64,000 bases of DNA from Cupriavidus campinensis (GTDB taxonomy: Bacteria; Pseudomonadota; Gammaproteobacteria; Burkholderiales; Burkholderiaceae): NCBI RefSeq assembly GCF_905397395.1, contig NZ_CAJPVH010000003.1, positions 142,148 through 206,147 of the forward strand, read 5' to 3'. A program made the position numbers and the translations under genes. The notes under the pieces are model-generated. The model had not been told where the DNA came from. It worked only from the letters and a program-made list of their open reading frames with translations, and ran no database searches. This document shows positions 19,724 through 28,514 of the stretch, one piece after another (the first letter of the stretch is position 1; each line of letters opens with the position of its first letter).

Positions 19724-19753
19724 AAAGCCCAGCGCAAGCTGGGCTTTTTTTTT
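19724..19753 (+). terminator. Intrinsic terminator after the OmpA-like gene
   Basis: AAAGCCCAGC-GCAA-GCTGGGCTTT stem-loop (10 bp, GCAA tetraloop) running into a T9 tract. Confidence 0.93.
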
Positions 19754-19838
19754 GCCCGCTATTTTTGGTACAGTTGCCGGACGCTTCTCTCCGCACTCAG
19801 GTTCCGGGCCGTGCGCCGGGGACCCCACTCCTTTGACG

Positions 19839-20594
19839 ATGTCGCAAACCTCCACCCTCTCCCCTGCTGGCAGCCCCCCCGGCCGCAACGCCGATCCGAA
19901 AGAGATCGACAAGTTCAGCGAGCTGGCCCACCGCTGGTGGGACCCCAACAGCGAGTTCAAGCCACTCCACGACCTGAACCCGCTGCGCCTGGGCTGGATC
20001 GACGGCATCGCGCACCTGCCCGGCAAGCAGGTGATCGACGTGGGCTGCGGCGGCGGCATCCTGTCCGAAAGCATGGCGCGGCTTGGCGCCACCGTACGCG
20101 GCATCGATCTGTCGACCAAGGCCCTCAAGGTGGCAGACCTGCACAGCCTGGAGTCGGGCGTGCCCGTCACTTATGAGGAAATTGCCGTCGAAGACCTCGC
20201 CGCGCGCATTCCCGGCAGCGTGGACGTGGTGACCTGCATGGAAATGCTCGAGCACGTGCCCGACCCCGCCTCCATCGTGCACGCCTGCACCACGCTGGTC
20301 CGCCCGGGCGGCTACGTGTTCTTCTCGACGATCAACCGCAATCTCAAGGCCTACCTGCTGGCTATCGTCGGCGCCGAGTACGTGCTGAACATGCTGCCGC
20401 GCGGTACCCACGACTACGAGAAGTTCATCACGCCATCCGAGATGGCCCGCTTCGCGCGCCAGGCCGGGCTGGACCTGATCGAGATGCGCGGCATGACCTA
20501 CAACCCGTTGTCGCAAACGTACTCGCTCGGCCATGACACGGGCGTCAATTACATGATGGCCTTCCGCAAGACGGCGGCGAAGGCGGCGGGCTGA
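19839..20594 (+). CDS. ubiG: Ubiquinone biosynthesis O-methyltransferase
   Basis: 251 residues from the ATG at 19839; the longer frame to 19752 overlaps the terminator hairpin of the previous gene. UbiG carries out both O-methylations of ubiquinone synthesis. The SAM-binding motif I is [19 protein letters not shown], motif post-I GIDLS, and [19 protein letters not shown] near the N terminus is characteristic of UbiG, as is [12 protein letters not shown]. It is followed after 3 bp by gph, so they form an operon. The -10-like TACAGT near 19770 is a weak promoter guess. Confidence 0.96.
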   Translation: MSQTSTLSPAGSPPGRNADPKEIDKFSELAHRWWDPNSEFKPLHDLNPLRLGWIDGIAHLPGKQVIDVGCGGGILSESMARLGATVRGIDLSTKALKVADLHSLESGVPVTYEEIAVEDLAARIPGSVDVVTCMEMLEHVPDPASIVHACTTLVRPGGYVFFSTINRNLKAYLLAIVGAEYVLNMLPRGTHDYEKFITPSEMARFARQAGLDLIEMRGMTYNPLSQTYSLGHDTGVNYMMAFRKTAAKAAG

Positions 20595-20597
20595 CCC

Positions 20598-21257
20598 ATG
20601 CGCACTTTCGACGCGGTATTTTTCGATCTCGACGGCACGCTCGCCGACACGGCCCCCGACCTGGCCGCAGCCGCCAACCGGCTCGTGGTGGAACACGGCC
20701 TGCCGCCCGTGGCCTATGAGAAGCTGCGGCCGGTGGCTTCGCACGGGGCACGCGGCCTGATCGGCGCGGCGTTCGGCAAGTCGCCCGACGACCCCGAGTT
20801 CCCCGCCCTGCGCGATACGTTCCTCGACTACTACGAGGCCGACATCGCGGTACACACCCGCCTGTTCGACGGCATGGACGACGTGCTGGCCCGGTTGGAA
20901 GCCGCCGGCATCCGCTGGGGCATCGTGACCAACAAGATCACCCGCTTCACGGTACCGCTGGTGGCCGCGATCGGCCTCGCGCCCCGCGCCTCGGCCGTGG
21001 TCAGCGGCGACACCACGGCACATGCCAAGCCCCACCCCGCCCCGCTGCTGCACGCGGCCGAGGTCAGCGGCGTGGCGCCGGCACGCTGCCTGTACGTGGG
21101 CGACGACCTGCGCGACATCCAGGCCGGCAAGGCGGCCGGCATGGCCACGGTGACCGCCGCGTACGGCTACTGCGGCGACGGCGAGCCGCCCGAAGCCTGG
21201 GGCGCAGACTACCTGATCCGTCACCCGGCCGAGCTGCTGGCGCTGTTCGGGAACTGA
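20598..21257 (+). CDS. gph: Phosphoglycolate phosphatase (HAD family)
   Basis: 219 residues. HAD-superfamily hydrolase with motif I FFDLDGTLADTAPD (nucleophile Asp10, acid/base Asp12), motif II with Thr in IVTNK, and motifs III/IV around HAKPHPAPL and YVGDDLRDIQAG. Gph hydrolyses 2-phosphoglycolate, a by-product of oxidative DNA damage repair or photorespiratory-type metabolism. The ubiG-gph pair occurs widely in betaproteobacteria; some of these HADs have instead been linked to N-acetylmuramate-6-phosphate (MupP), which sequence alone does not exclude. It starts 3 bp after ubiG. Confidence 0.88.
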   Translation: MRTFDAVFFDLDGTLADTAPDLAAAANRLVVEHGLPPVAYEKLRPVASHGARGLIGAAFGKSPDDPEFPALRDTFLDYYEADIAVHTRLFDGMDDVLARLEAAGIRWGIVTNKITRFTVPLVAAIGLAPRASAVVSGDTTAHAKPHPAPLLHAAEVSGVAPARCLYVGDDLRDIQAGKAAGMATVTAAYGYCGDGEPPEAWGADYLIRHPAELLALFGN

Positions 21258-21283
21258 AGCCCCCGGCCAGCGGCCAAAGCGAG

Positions 21284-21289
21284 TACAAT
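21284..21289 (+). promoter_or_regulatory. Candidate -10 of ssrA
   Basis: TACAAT, 23 bases before the mature tmRNA 5' end and outside the gph coding region. No clear -35 is seen. Confidence 0.4.
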
Positions 21290-21311
21290 CCGACTCCTAC
21301 ATCTTCACACT

Positions 21312-21672
21312 GGGGCCGACCTGGTTTCGACGTGGGTTGCGAAGCAGTGGAGGGCATACCGAGGACCCGTCACCTCGTTAATCAATGGGAATGCAATAAC
21401 TGCTAACGACGAACGTTACGCACTGGCAGCCTAAGGGCTAGCCGTCCTCGCACTGGCTCGCTGACGGGCTAGGGTTCGCAAGAACTGGCGAGGTCATTTA
21501 CGTCAGATAAGCTTCGGGAGTGTCACGGGCCCGAGGACGAAAACCTAGTGACTCGCCGTCGTAGAGCGTGTTCGTCCGCGATGCGGCGGTTAAATCAAAT
21601 GACAGAACTAAGTATGTAGAACTCTCTGTGGAGGGCTTGCGGACGCGGGTTCGATTCCCGCCGGCTCCACCA
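21312..21672 (+). ncRNA. ssrA: tmRNA (ssrA)
   Basis: A one-piece tmRNA of 361 nt that frees stalled ribosomes and adds a degradation tag. The 5' end GGGGCCGACCTGGTTTCGAC and 3' end with GGTTCGATTCCCGCCGGCTCCACCA form the tRNA-Ala-like domain; the acceptor stem pairs GGGGCCG with CGGCTCC, and CCA is encoded. The tag frame begins with the resume codon GCT at 21402 and reads ANDERYALAA, stop TAA at 21432-21434, matching the betaproteobacterial tag type with the C-terminal ALAA recognised by ClpXP. Confidence 0.97.
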
Positions 21673-21720
21673 GTATTACCGTCCGACATTCCTTTTTCTT
21701 CAGGAAACGCCGGACAAGCG

Positions 21721-21755
21721 AAAACCCCGTCAATCGATGACGGGGTTTTTTCTTT
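21721..21755 (+). terminator. Intrinsic terminator after ssrA
   Basis: 12-bp stem AAAACCCCGTCA / TGACGGGGTTTT with a 5-base loop, followed by a T-rich run TTTTTTCTTTT. Confidence 0.92.
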
Positions 21756-21793
21756 TCTGCCGACCCAAAATCCGTGTGCCGCTCAGTGCACCC

Positions 21794-22162
21794 TCAATGC
21801 ACCGATTCCGCCGGCTGGCTCGCTGCCAGGCGTGCGGCATAGAATCGGTCCAGCACCACGTGCACGCCGAGCAGGCCGAAGAGATGTGCAGCCTCGTTCA
21901 CCGATACCAGCACACCCGGCATCCACAGCCGCTGCAGGCGGCCGGGGGTCTGCCCGCTGAGTTCGGCAAACGCTTCCATGCCGTGCTCCTGGATGGCCTT
22001 GAACAGCACCAGGCCCACCAGGTACATATCGCCGGAATCCAGCGCAATGGCCGCTTGGGCAGCCCAGCGCACTTGCCGGTCTTCGTGTTTCTCCGCCTCG
22101 GCAAAGCGCTCCGTCGCCGTCTGGGCGACCGCTTCTCCGGGCGCTTGGAATGTCAGGCTCAT
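21794..22162 (-). CDS. Unidentified protein
   Basis: 122 residues from the ATG at 22162, which has GGAG 7 bases upstream (TTGGAGATTGGCA). I do not recognise a family. The protein (MSLTFQAPGEAVAQTATERF start) is mostly helical by composition with short hydrophobic stretches (DMYLVGLVLFKAIQEHG; HLFGLLGVHVVLDRFY) that look amphipathic rather than membrane-spanning. The much longer frame continuing to 22735 is an antisense shadow of the next gene. It is divergent from the gene at 22304 and its 3' end faces the ssrA terminator. Confidence 0.72.
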   Translation of the reverse strand: MSLTFQAPGEAVAQTATERFAEAEKHEDRQVRWAAQAAIALDSGDMYLVGLVLFKAIQEHGMEAFAELSGQTPGRLQRLWMPGVLVSVNEAAHLFGLLGVHVVLDRFYAARLAASQPAESVH

Positions 22163-22303
22163 TGCCAATCTCCAATGCCAGATCCCATGGATATCGGCAG
22201 ATTTGCCATTTTCCTGAACCCTTCCGCAAAGACACGAGATAACGCATGGGTCCCTTGGCCGCGCGGGGCTACAATGGACGCCCGCCTCTTCCTGCCCAAC
22301 CCC

Positions 22304-22708
22304 ATGACCGACCATCCCCGCTTCACCCTCAACCGCTCCATGGTCATGCTGCTGCCCGAGCAGCCGTTCCTGGACTGGATCAAGGCCGTCGACCCGGAGC
22401 CCGTGCCAGGCCTGTCGCTCGAGGACGTCCGCGACGACGCCAGCGTCTTCCTGTTGCCGTCGGAAGTGGCGGATTCCCCGGAGACTGCTATGCGCTGGGT
22501 GGAAAAGCGCTGGCAGGCGTTCTTCGAATTCATGTTGGGCGAATGGTTTGATGATTCCATGTGGCCCGAGAATATGTCCCTGGCCATGTTCCGCGAATGG
22601 TTCACGCCGCGTTTCCATTCCATGGTGTGGGATATGGCGCCGGAGTCTCCCATCACGCATGAAGACTGGGATGACGAAGACGACGATATGCCGTCCATGC
22701 TGCACTAA
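22304..22708 (+). CDS. Unidentified acidic protein
   Basis: 134 residues from the ATG at 22304 (MTDHPRFTLNRSMVMLLPEQ). It is strongly acidic and Trp-rich (ALDWIKAVDP, VEKRWQAFFEFMLGEW, DSMWPENMSLAMFREWF, HEDWDDEDDD), ending in a run of Asp/Glu. I do not recognise a named domain, but the phrases look conserved-protein-like rather than random. An earlier in-frame ATG at 22274 overlaps a TACAAT sequence that may be the -10 promoter element, which favours 22304; there is no clear Shine-Dalgarno at either. A hairpin terminator follows. Confidence 0.75.
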   Translation: MTDHPRFTLNRSMVMLLPEQPFLDWIKAVDPEPVPGLSLEDVRDDASVFLLPSEVADSPETAMRWVEKRWQAFFEFMLGEWFDDSMWPENMSLAMFREWFTPRFHSMVWDMAPESPITHEDWDDEDDDMPSMLH

Positions 22709-22726
22709 ATCCACCACCGGAAATTG

Positions 22727-22754
22727 AAACGGCACGCCCTGGGGCGTGCCGTTT
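22727..22754. terminator. Hairpin between convergent genes
   Basis: 12-bp stem AAACGGCACGCC / GGCGTGCCGTTT with a 4-base loop. The T-tract is short on both strands (TTTT rightward, TTT leftward), so it may act weakly in both directions between the gene ending at 22708 and the DUF1854 gene ending at 22779. Confidence 0.65.
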
Positions 22755-22778
22755 TGCTTGCGCGAACAAGACTATAAA

Positions 22779-23294
22779 TCAAAGAAAGCGATCGAGTATT
22801 TTGCGGCTCGGCTTGTCGAGCGCGAACAGGTCGCGAATCAGGTAATGAATGCCGTGGCTGTCGGAGATCAGCAGCGTGCTGCCGGTCAGTCGCCGGATGT
22901 CCTCTTCGCCACGCAGGACGAGATCGGTCTGCCCGCGATCGGTCCGCACCGTCCACACGCTCGGCGTGGCATAGGTGGACACTCCCACAATGCTACGAAT
23001 TTCCGGCATGAATTCGCGCGCGGCCAGCTCGGCCTCGATCAGGGCGCGCATTGGCGGCGGCAGGACATCGAGGCGCGGAATCCACGCCAACTCGCGGCCA
23101 TCGGTGCTGATCATGCCGACACCGTCGTCCGGCGCGGCAATCGGGAAGGCGCGCACGGGCACCACGCCCTCGTGCGCCATGCCGTCCGCCATCGTCAGGA
23201 CGAGCTTGCCGAACGGGTTGCGGGACAACGTGTAGTCGGGCGTCTGCATAGCCGTTTGCCGAGAAATCGAATCACCAGGGGTATCACTGCGCAT
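22779..23294 (-). CDS. DUF1854 protein of the cyanophycin locus
   Basis: 171 residues. It matches DUF1854, a family I know chiefly from cyanophycin gene neighbourhoods; its biochemical role is not established. Typical pieces are LSRNPFGKLVLTM, a central RDLLP-like segment replaced by LDVLPPPMRALIEAELAAREFMPEIRSI, and a C-terminal DSHGIHYLIRDLFALDKPSRKIL. The ATG at 23294 overlaps the 3' end of the ABC transporter gene by 11 bp and is preceded by CGGAGG with 7 bases spacing inside that gene, so the two are translationally coupled. An internal ATG at 23249 has no ribosome site. No signal peptide or membrane helix is visible, so it is probably cytoplasmic. Confidence 0.88.
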   Translation of the reverse strand: MRSDTPGDSISRQTAMQTPDYTLSRNPFGKLVLTMADGMAHEGVVPVRAFPIAAPDDGVGMISTDGRELAWIPRLDVLPPPMRALIEAELAAREFMPEIRSIVGVSTYATPSVWTVRTDRGQTDLVLRGEEDIRRLTGSTLLISDSHGIHYLIRDLFALDKPSRKILDRFL

Positions 23295-25584
23295 TGACGG
23301 CCTCCGTATCGAGGCGTTCGCCCGCGCTGGGCAACTCCGCTTCGGTATCGACGTTGCGCGCCTGCGCCTGGTAGAGCTTGTAGTAGGCCCCTTCGCGTGC
23401 GAGCAGTTCGTCGTGATTGCCGACTTCGACGATCTGCCCGCGATCCATCACCACCAGCCGATCGGCCTTGCGCAGCGTGGAAAGCCGGTGCGCGATGGCA
23501 ATCGTCGTACGGCCCTGCACGAGGTTGTCCAGCGCCTTCTGGATTTCCTTCTCCGTGGTGGTGTCCACCGACGACGTGGCCTCATCCATGATCAGGATGC
23601 GCGGATTGATCAGCAGCGCACGCGCGATGGAGATGCGCTGGCGCTCGCCACCCGAGAGCGCCTGCCCCCGCTCGCCCACCAGCGAGTCATAGCCGTGCGG
23701 CAGGCGCAGGATGAACTCGTGCGCATGCGCGGCGCGCGCTGCGGCGACGATTTCCTCGCGCGTGGCGCTGGGCTTGCCGTAGGCGATGTTGTCGGCAATC
23801 GTGCCGAAGAACAGGAACGGCTCCTGTAGTACCAGTCCGATATGGCGGCGGAATTCGGATACCGGCAGCGAGCGGATGTCGATGCCGTCCACGCGAATCG
23901 CGCCCTCGGACACATCGTAGAAACGGCAGATCAGGTTGACCAGCGTGCTCTTGCCCGAGCCGCTGTGGCCGACCAGCCCGATCATCTCGCCCGGCCGGAT
24001 CGACAGGTTCAGGCCACGGATCACAGCACGGTTGCCGTAGCGGAAGCCGAGGTCGCGCAGTTCGATGGCGCCCTCCACCTTCTCGAGGTGCACCGGGCGC
24101 TGCGGCTCCGGCACGCTCGACACATGGTCGAGGATGTCGAAGATCCGCTTGGCGCCGGCGGCGGCCTTCTGCGTGACCGACACAATCCGGCTCATCGAAT
24201 CCAGACGCGTGTAGAAGCGGCTGATATAGGTCAGGAAGGCGACCAGCACACCCACCGTGATGGCATCGTGGCTGACCTGCCAGATGCCAAAGATCCAGAC
24301 CACCAGCAGGCCCACTTCGGTCAGCAGCGTCACCGTGGGCGTGAACAGCGACCAGACGGCATTGACGCGGTCGTTGACGGCCAGATTGTGCTTGTTCGCC
24401 TCACGGAAGCGCTCGACCTCGCGCTTTTCCTGGGCGAAGGCCTTGACCACGCGGATGCCGGGAATGGTATCCGCCAGCACGTTGGTGATCTCGGACCAGA
24501 TACGGTCGATCTTCTCGAATCCGTGGCGCAGGCGGTCCCGCACCAGGTGGATCATCCAGGCGATGAACGGCAGCGGCACCAGCGTCACCAGCGCCAGCCA
24601 CGGATTGATCGAGATCAGGATGATGGCCGTCATGGCAATCATCAGCACATCGGTCGCGAAATCGAGCAGGTGGAGCGACAGGAAGACGCAGATCCGATCG
24701 CTTTCCGAGCCGATGCGGGCCATCAGGTCGCCCGTACGCTTGCCGCCGAAGTATTCGAGCGACAGTTTTAACAGGTGTTCGTATGTGGTTGTTCGCAGAT
24801 CGGCGCCGATGCGCTCGGATACGCGCGCCAGCAGATACGTCCGCGCCCAGCCCAGGCTCCACGCCACCAGCGCGGCACCGAGCAGCCCTGCCAGGTACAT
24901 CTTGACCCGGTCATAATCGATCGGCACGCCGTTCTGGTACGGAATCAGCACCTTGTCCATCAATGGCATGGTCAGGTACGGCGGCACCAGCGTGGCAGCG
25001 GTGCCGAGCAGGGTCAGCAGGAAGCCGGCCAGCAGTTCCCACTGGTAGGGCCGCGCGAAGCGCCACAGGCGCAGCAGCGCCCAGGTGGACGGCGGCGTCT
25101 CAAGATCGCGGCTGCACTGGGGGCAGACGTCCTCGCCGGGGGGCAGTGGGGCCTTGCAGGTGGGGCAGACGTCGTCATCGGCCGGCTCCGCGGCCTGGCC
25201 GGTTGCCAGCAGCGCGCGACGCGCCTCGAACTGGTCGGCCAGCCGCAAGGCATCGGGATTGTAACCAAGCGTGTAGCGCCAGCTTCCCAGCCGGGCGCGG
25301 CCGTCGGCCAGCTCCAGCGAGCCGACCCCGGCATGGTCGCTATGGGCCAGCGTCAGCGCCGGTGTGATCTCCCAGTCGACGGTGTTTTTTTCACCGGGCG
25401 CCCGGGCAATGAGCCGGCGATCGGTCACAACCAGCCACCCTTGGGTAAAATGCAGCCTTGCGTCCAGGTCCAGGTCAAGGCCGGCCAGCACGGTTTCACC
25501 GGGCTGCAGGCTCGTGCCGATCTCGGCGCCCCAACGACCTTGCGGGCCGGAGGGGATTGGGACGGACGGGGAGGATTGGGTCAT
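23284..25584 (-). CDS. Cyanophycin-locus ABC exporter with PH-like and zinc-ribbon N terminus
   Basis: 766 residues from the ATG at 25584 (a GTG at 25617 is also possible). Order of parts: a PH-like segment (about 25-130; RLHFTQGWLVVTDRRLIA resembles bacterial PH domains), a four-cysteine zinc ribbon (CPTC about 140, CPQC about 154), six membrane helices of an ABC exporter (about 175-450), and one nucleotide-binding domain with Walker A GHSGSGKST, Q-loop LQEPF, signature LSGGERQRIS, Walker B ILIMDEATSS and the switch His in AIAHRLS. Complete motifs suggest an active half-transporter working as a homodimer. Substrate is unknown. Position next to cphA', cphA and DUF1854 links it to cyanophycin metabolism, as recalled for this family. 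Confidence 0.9.
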   Translation of the reverse strand: MTQSSPSVPIPSGPQGRWGAEIGTSLQPGETVLAGLDLDLDARLHFTQGWLVVTDRRLIARAPGEKNTVDWEITPALTLAHSDHAGVGSLELADGRARLGSWRYTLGYNPDALRLADQFEARRALLATGQAAEPADDDVCPTCKAPLPPGEDVCPQCSRDLETPPSTWALLRLWRFARPYQWELLAGFLLTLLGTAATLVPPYLTMPLMDKVLIPYQNGVPIDYDRVKMYLAGLLGAALVAWSLGWARTYLLARVSERIGADLRTTTYEHLLKLSLEYFGGKRTGDLMARIGSESDRICVFLSLHLLDFATDVLMIAMTAIILISINPWLALVTLVPLPFIAWMIHLVRDRLRHGFEKIDRIWSEITNVLADTIPGIRVVKAFAQEKREVERFREANKHNLAVNDRVNAVWSLFTPTVTLLTEVGLLVVWIFGIWQVSHDAITVGVLVAFLTYISRFYTRLDSMSRIVSVTQKAAAGAKRIFDILDHVSSVPEPQRPVHLEKVEGAIELRDLGFRYGNRAVIRGLNLSIRPGEMIGLVGHSGSGKSTLVNLICRFYDVSEGAIRVDGIDIRSLPVSEFRRHIGLVLQEPFLFFGTIADNIAYGKPSATREEIVAAARAAHAHEFILRLPHGYDSLVGERGQALSGGERQRISIARALLINPRILIMDEATSSVDTTTEKEIQKALDNLVQGRTTIAIAHRLSTLRKADRLVVMDRGQIVEVGNHDELLAREGAYYKLYQAQARNVDTEAELPSAGERLDTEAVNAQ

Positions 25585-25838
25585 TATTGGCGCGAAATGC
25601 GTCCGCAATGCGTCCACAACAGGGTAGACACGGACATAACTTGAAACAATTTAGGCGGGAAGCCGGCTGGCGGCCCGCGATTTTGCCCGCAAGTATACAT
25701 AACGCAAACAAACGGGGCGCCTGGTGCGCTGCACAACGTCTTCCGGACTTCAGGGGTCAACCCCGATGCCGTTGAAACGTTACTGAAAGGTTAGGCTCCC
25801 ATTTCTCGGGCATTCGCCCACTGCCTCAAGCTAAATCA
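25585..25838. promoter_or_regulatory. Divergent control region of the cyanophycin locus
   Basis: The 254 bp between the ABC transporter and cphA' starts contain no gene. A TATACT hexamer on the minus strand (25692-25697) is a possible -10 for the transporter, giving a leader of about 100 bases. For cphA', TTGAAA near 25770 is a possible -35 but no good -10 follows. A GGGGTCAACCCC palindrome-like element lies at about 25753-25764. Confidence 0.35.
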
Positions 25839-28484
25839 ATGAAAAAGAAGGACATTGAGATTTTCGATGTCATGTCGCTGCGCGGCCCGAATATGTGGAC
25901 ATATCGGCCGGTGCTGGAGGCATGGGTTGATATCGGCGAACTGGAGGATTTCCCCTCCAACAAGATCCCGGGGTTCTACGAACGCCTGTCGGCCTGGCTC
26001 CCGTCGCTGATCGAGCATCGCTGCAGCATTGGCGAGCGCGGCGGCTTCCTGCAGCGGCTCAAGGAAGGTACGTGGCCCGGCCACATCCTCGAGCACGTGA
26101 CGCTTGAGCTGCAGAACCTGGCCGGCATGCCGGGCGGCTTCGGCAAGGCCCGCGAGACCCCCGTACGGGGCGTCTACAAGGTGATCGTCCGGGCCTGGCA
26201 CGAGGAGGTGACGCGCGCCGCGCTGTTCACCGCCCGCGACCTGGTCATGGCCGCGATCGAGGACCGCCCGTTCGACGTACCCGAGGCCGTGGACAACCTG
26301 CGCCGCCTGGTCGACGAACACTGCCTCGGCCCGAGCACGGCCTGCATCGTCGATGCTGCCGATGACCGCGACATCCCCTCCATCCGACTCTCCGACGGCA
26401 ATCTGGTTCAACTCGGCTACGGGGCGCGCCAGCGCCGCATCTGGACCGCCGAGACCGACCGGACCAGCGCCATCGGCGAATCGATCTCGCGCGACAAGGA
26501 CCTGACCAAGACGCTGCTGGAATCCTGCGGCGTGCCGGTGCCGGAAGGCCGCATGGTGGAGAGCCCCGAGGATGCCTGGGACGCCGCCGAGCGGATCGGC
26601 GTGCCGGTGGTGGTCAAGCCGTACGACGGCAACCACGGCCGCGGCGTGTTCACCAACCTGATGACGCGCGAGGAAGTGGAAACTGCCTACTCCGTAGCCA
26701 TCGACGAAGGCAACGGCGTGATCGTCGAGCGCTTCGTGCCGGGCAACGAACACCGCCTGCTGGTGGTGGGCGGCCGGCTCGTGGCGGCGGCGATGGGCGA
26801 GACGGCCAGCGTCGTGGGCGACGGTACCTCGACCATCGACGACCTGATCGAGTCGCAGATCAACTCCGATCCGCGCCGGGGCAGCACCGAGGACCATCCG
26901 CTGAACCGCGTGCGGCTCGATTCCGCCGCACGGCTGGAACTGAAGCGCCAGGGGCTGGAGGATGGCGATTCCGTGGCACCCGCCGGCAAGACCATCCTGA
27001 TCCAGCGCAACGGCAACGTCGCCTTCGACGTGACCGACCGCGTGCACCCGAGCGTGGCCGCGCATGCGGCGCTGGCCGCGCGGGTGGTGGGGCTGGATAT
27101 CGCCGGGGTGGATCTCGTGGCCGAGGACATCTCGCGCCCGCTGGCCGACCAGCGCGGCGCCATCGTCGAGGTAAACGCCGGGCCGGGCCTGCTGATGCAT
27201 ATCAAGCCGGCCGACGGCACGCCGCGCCCGGTGGGCCCCGCGATCGTCGACCATCTGTTCCCCGCCGCGAAGGATGGCAGCGCCGATGACGGCCGCATTC
27301 CCGTGGTCGGCATCACCGGCAACAACGGCAAGACCGTGGTGGCCAAGCTGGTGGCGCGTCTGCTGCAACTCTCGGGCAAGCACACCGGGCTGGCGTGCAG
27401 CGACGGCCTGTTCCTCGACCGCCGCCAGGTGGAAACCGGCGACCAGGCCAACTGGGAAGCCGGCCACCGCATCCTGATGAACCGCGCCGTGGAAGCGGCC
27501 GTGTTCGAGAACGACAGCGGCATGATCCTGTCGCAGGGCCTGCCGTACGACCGTTGCCAGGTTGGCGTGGTGACCAACTTCGCCCAGCCAGACCACCTCG
27601 GCGACTACTACGTCGAGGACGAGGACCGCATGTACAACGTGCTGCGCACCCAGGTGGACGTGGTGCTCGACAACGGCGTGGCCGTGCTCAACGCCGGCGA
27701 CGCGCGGCTGGTGGAAATGGCCGAGCTGTGCGATGGCGACGTGGTCTTCTTCGGCCTCACCGCCGACCTGCCGGCGATTGCCGCGCACCGGGCGGCGGGC
27801 AAGCGCGCGGTGTTCGTGCGCGACGGCAAGGTCGTGATGGCCACCGGCCAGAGCGAGCTGCCGCTGACCGATGTGTCGGCCATTCCGCTGACCTACGCGG
27901 GCCGCGTGGCGTTCCAGATCGAGAACGTGCTGGCGGCCGTGGCCACGGGCTGGGCGCTGGGCATCTCCAACGACCTGATCCGCGCCGGCGTGGTGACCTT
28001 CGACGTGGGCCAGGTGGACGTGCCGGGCCGCTTCACGCTGTTCGAGCGCCAGGGCGCCACGGTGATCGTCGATGACGCGCACAACGCGCCCGCGCTCGCC
28101 GCGCTGGCCGCCGCGCTGGACCGCTTCCCCGCCGAGCGCCGCATGCTGGTATTCGGCGCCGGCGTGCAGCGTCGGGACGAAGACCTCGTCCACCACGGCA
28201 AGATCATCGGCGCCGCGTTCGACCGCGTGTTCCTCTGCGAGGACCAGAGCGTGAAGCGCGACCTGCCCGATGCCGAGGCCCGCGCGCTGGTCAGGAAGGG
28301 GCTGTACGAAGGCCGCCGCGTGACCAAGATCATCGACGAAGGCGCCCGCCGCACCGCCATCGAGACCGCGCTCTCGCAACTGGTGGCCGGCGACCTGCTG
28401 GTCATCCAGTGCGACGAGGGCTCGCCCGAGGGCACTGTCGAGCAGGTACACCAGTGGGTCGGCCGCAGCGGCCGCCGCGCCTGA
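25839..28484 (+). CDS. Cyanophycin synthetase-like protein CphA'
   Basis: 881 residues, full CphA layout: N domain (about 1-165), ATP-grasp domain (about 215-480) that in CphA1 adds Asp, and a Mur-ligase-like domain (about 485-881) that adds Arg. The N domain keeps GHILEHVTLELQ (His82, Glu85, His86, Glu90). The ATP-grasp part shows VPVVVKPYDGNHGRGV and IVEVNAGPGLLMH. The Mur-ligase P-loop is GITGNNGKTVV (Lys498), but the following family motif is ENDSGMIL (557-564) where active CphA has ETARGGLL, so the Arg-adding site may be impaired. The start has no strong Shine-Dalgarno. The gene is followed after 30 bp by cphA. Likely a specialised partner of CphA; its exact reaction is uncertain. Confidence 0.9.
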   Translation: MKKKDIEIFDVMSLRGPNMWTYRPVLEAWVDIGELEDFPSNKIPGFYERLSAWLPSLIEHRCSIGERGGFLQRLKEGTWPGHILEHVTLELQNLAGMPGGFGKARETPVRGVYKVIVRAWHEEVTRAALFTARDLVMAAIEDRPFDVPEAVDNLRRLVDEHCLGPSTACIVDAADDRDIPSIRLSDGNLVQLGYGARQRRIWTAETDRTSAIGESISRDKDLTKTLLESCGVPVPEGRMVESPEDAWDAAERIGVPVVVKPYDGNHGRGVFTNLMTREEVETAYSVAIDEGNGVIVERFVPGNEHRLLVVGGRLVAAAMGETASVVGDGTSTIDDLIESQINSDPRRGSTEDHPLNRVRLDSAARLELKRQGLEDGDSVAPAGKTILIQRNGNVAFDVTDRVHPSVAAHAALAARVVGLDIAGVDLVAEDISRPLADQRGAIVEVNAGPGLLMHIKPADGTPRPVGPAIVDHLFPAAKDGSADDGRIPVVGITGNNGKTVVAKLVARLLQLSGKHTGLACSDGLFLDRRQVETGDQANWEAGHRILMNRAVEAAVFENDSGMILSQGLPYDRCQVGVVTNFAQPDHLGDYYVEDEDRMYNVLRTQVDVVLDNGVAVLNAGDARLVEMAELCDGDVVFFGLTADLPAIAAHRAAGKRAVFVRDGKVVMATGQSELPLTDVSAIPLTYAGRVAFQIENVLAAVATGWALGISNDLIRAGVVTFDVGQVDVPGRFTLFERQGATVIVDDAHNAPALAALAAALDRFPAERRMLVFGAGVQRRDEDLVHHGKIIGAAFDRVFLCEDQSVKRDLPDAEARALVRKGLYEGRRVTKIIDEGARRTAIETALSQLVAGDLLVIQCDEGSPEGTVEQVHQWVGRSGRRA

Positions 28485-28514
28485 TGGCTCGGCCAGAAAA
28501 ATAACGGAAATACT

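Noticed and set aside
21737..22708. Plus-strand frame of 323 codons starting in the ssrA terminator
   Set aside because: Its first half starts inside the terminator hairpin and runs antisense to a gene with its own ribosome site; only the last 134 codons look protein-like.
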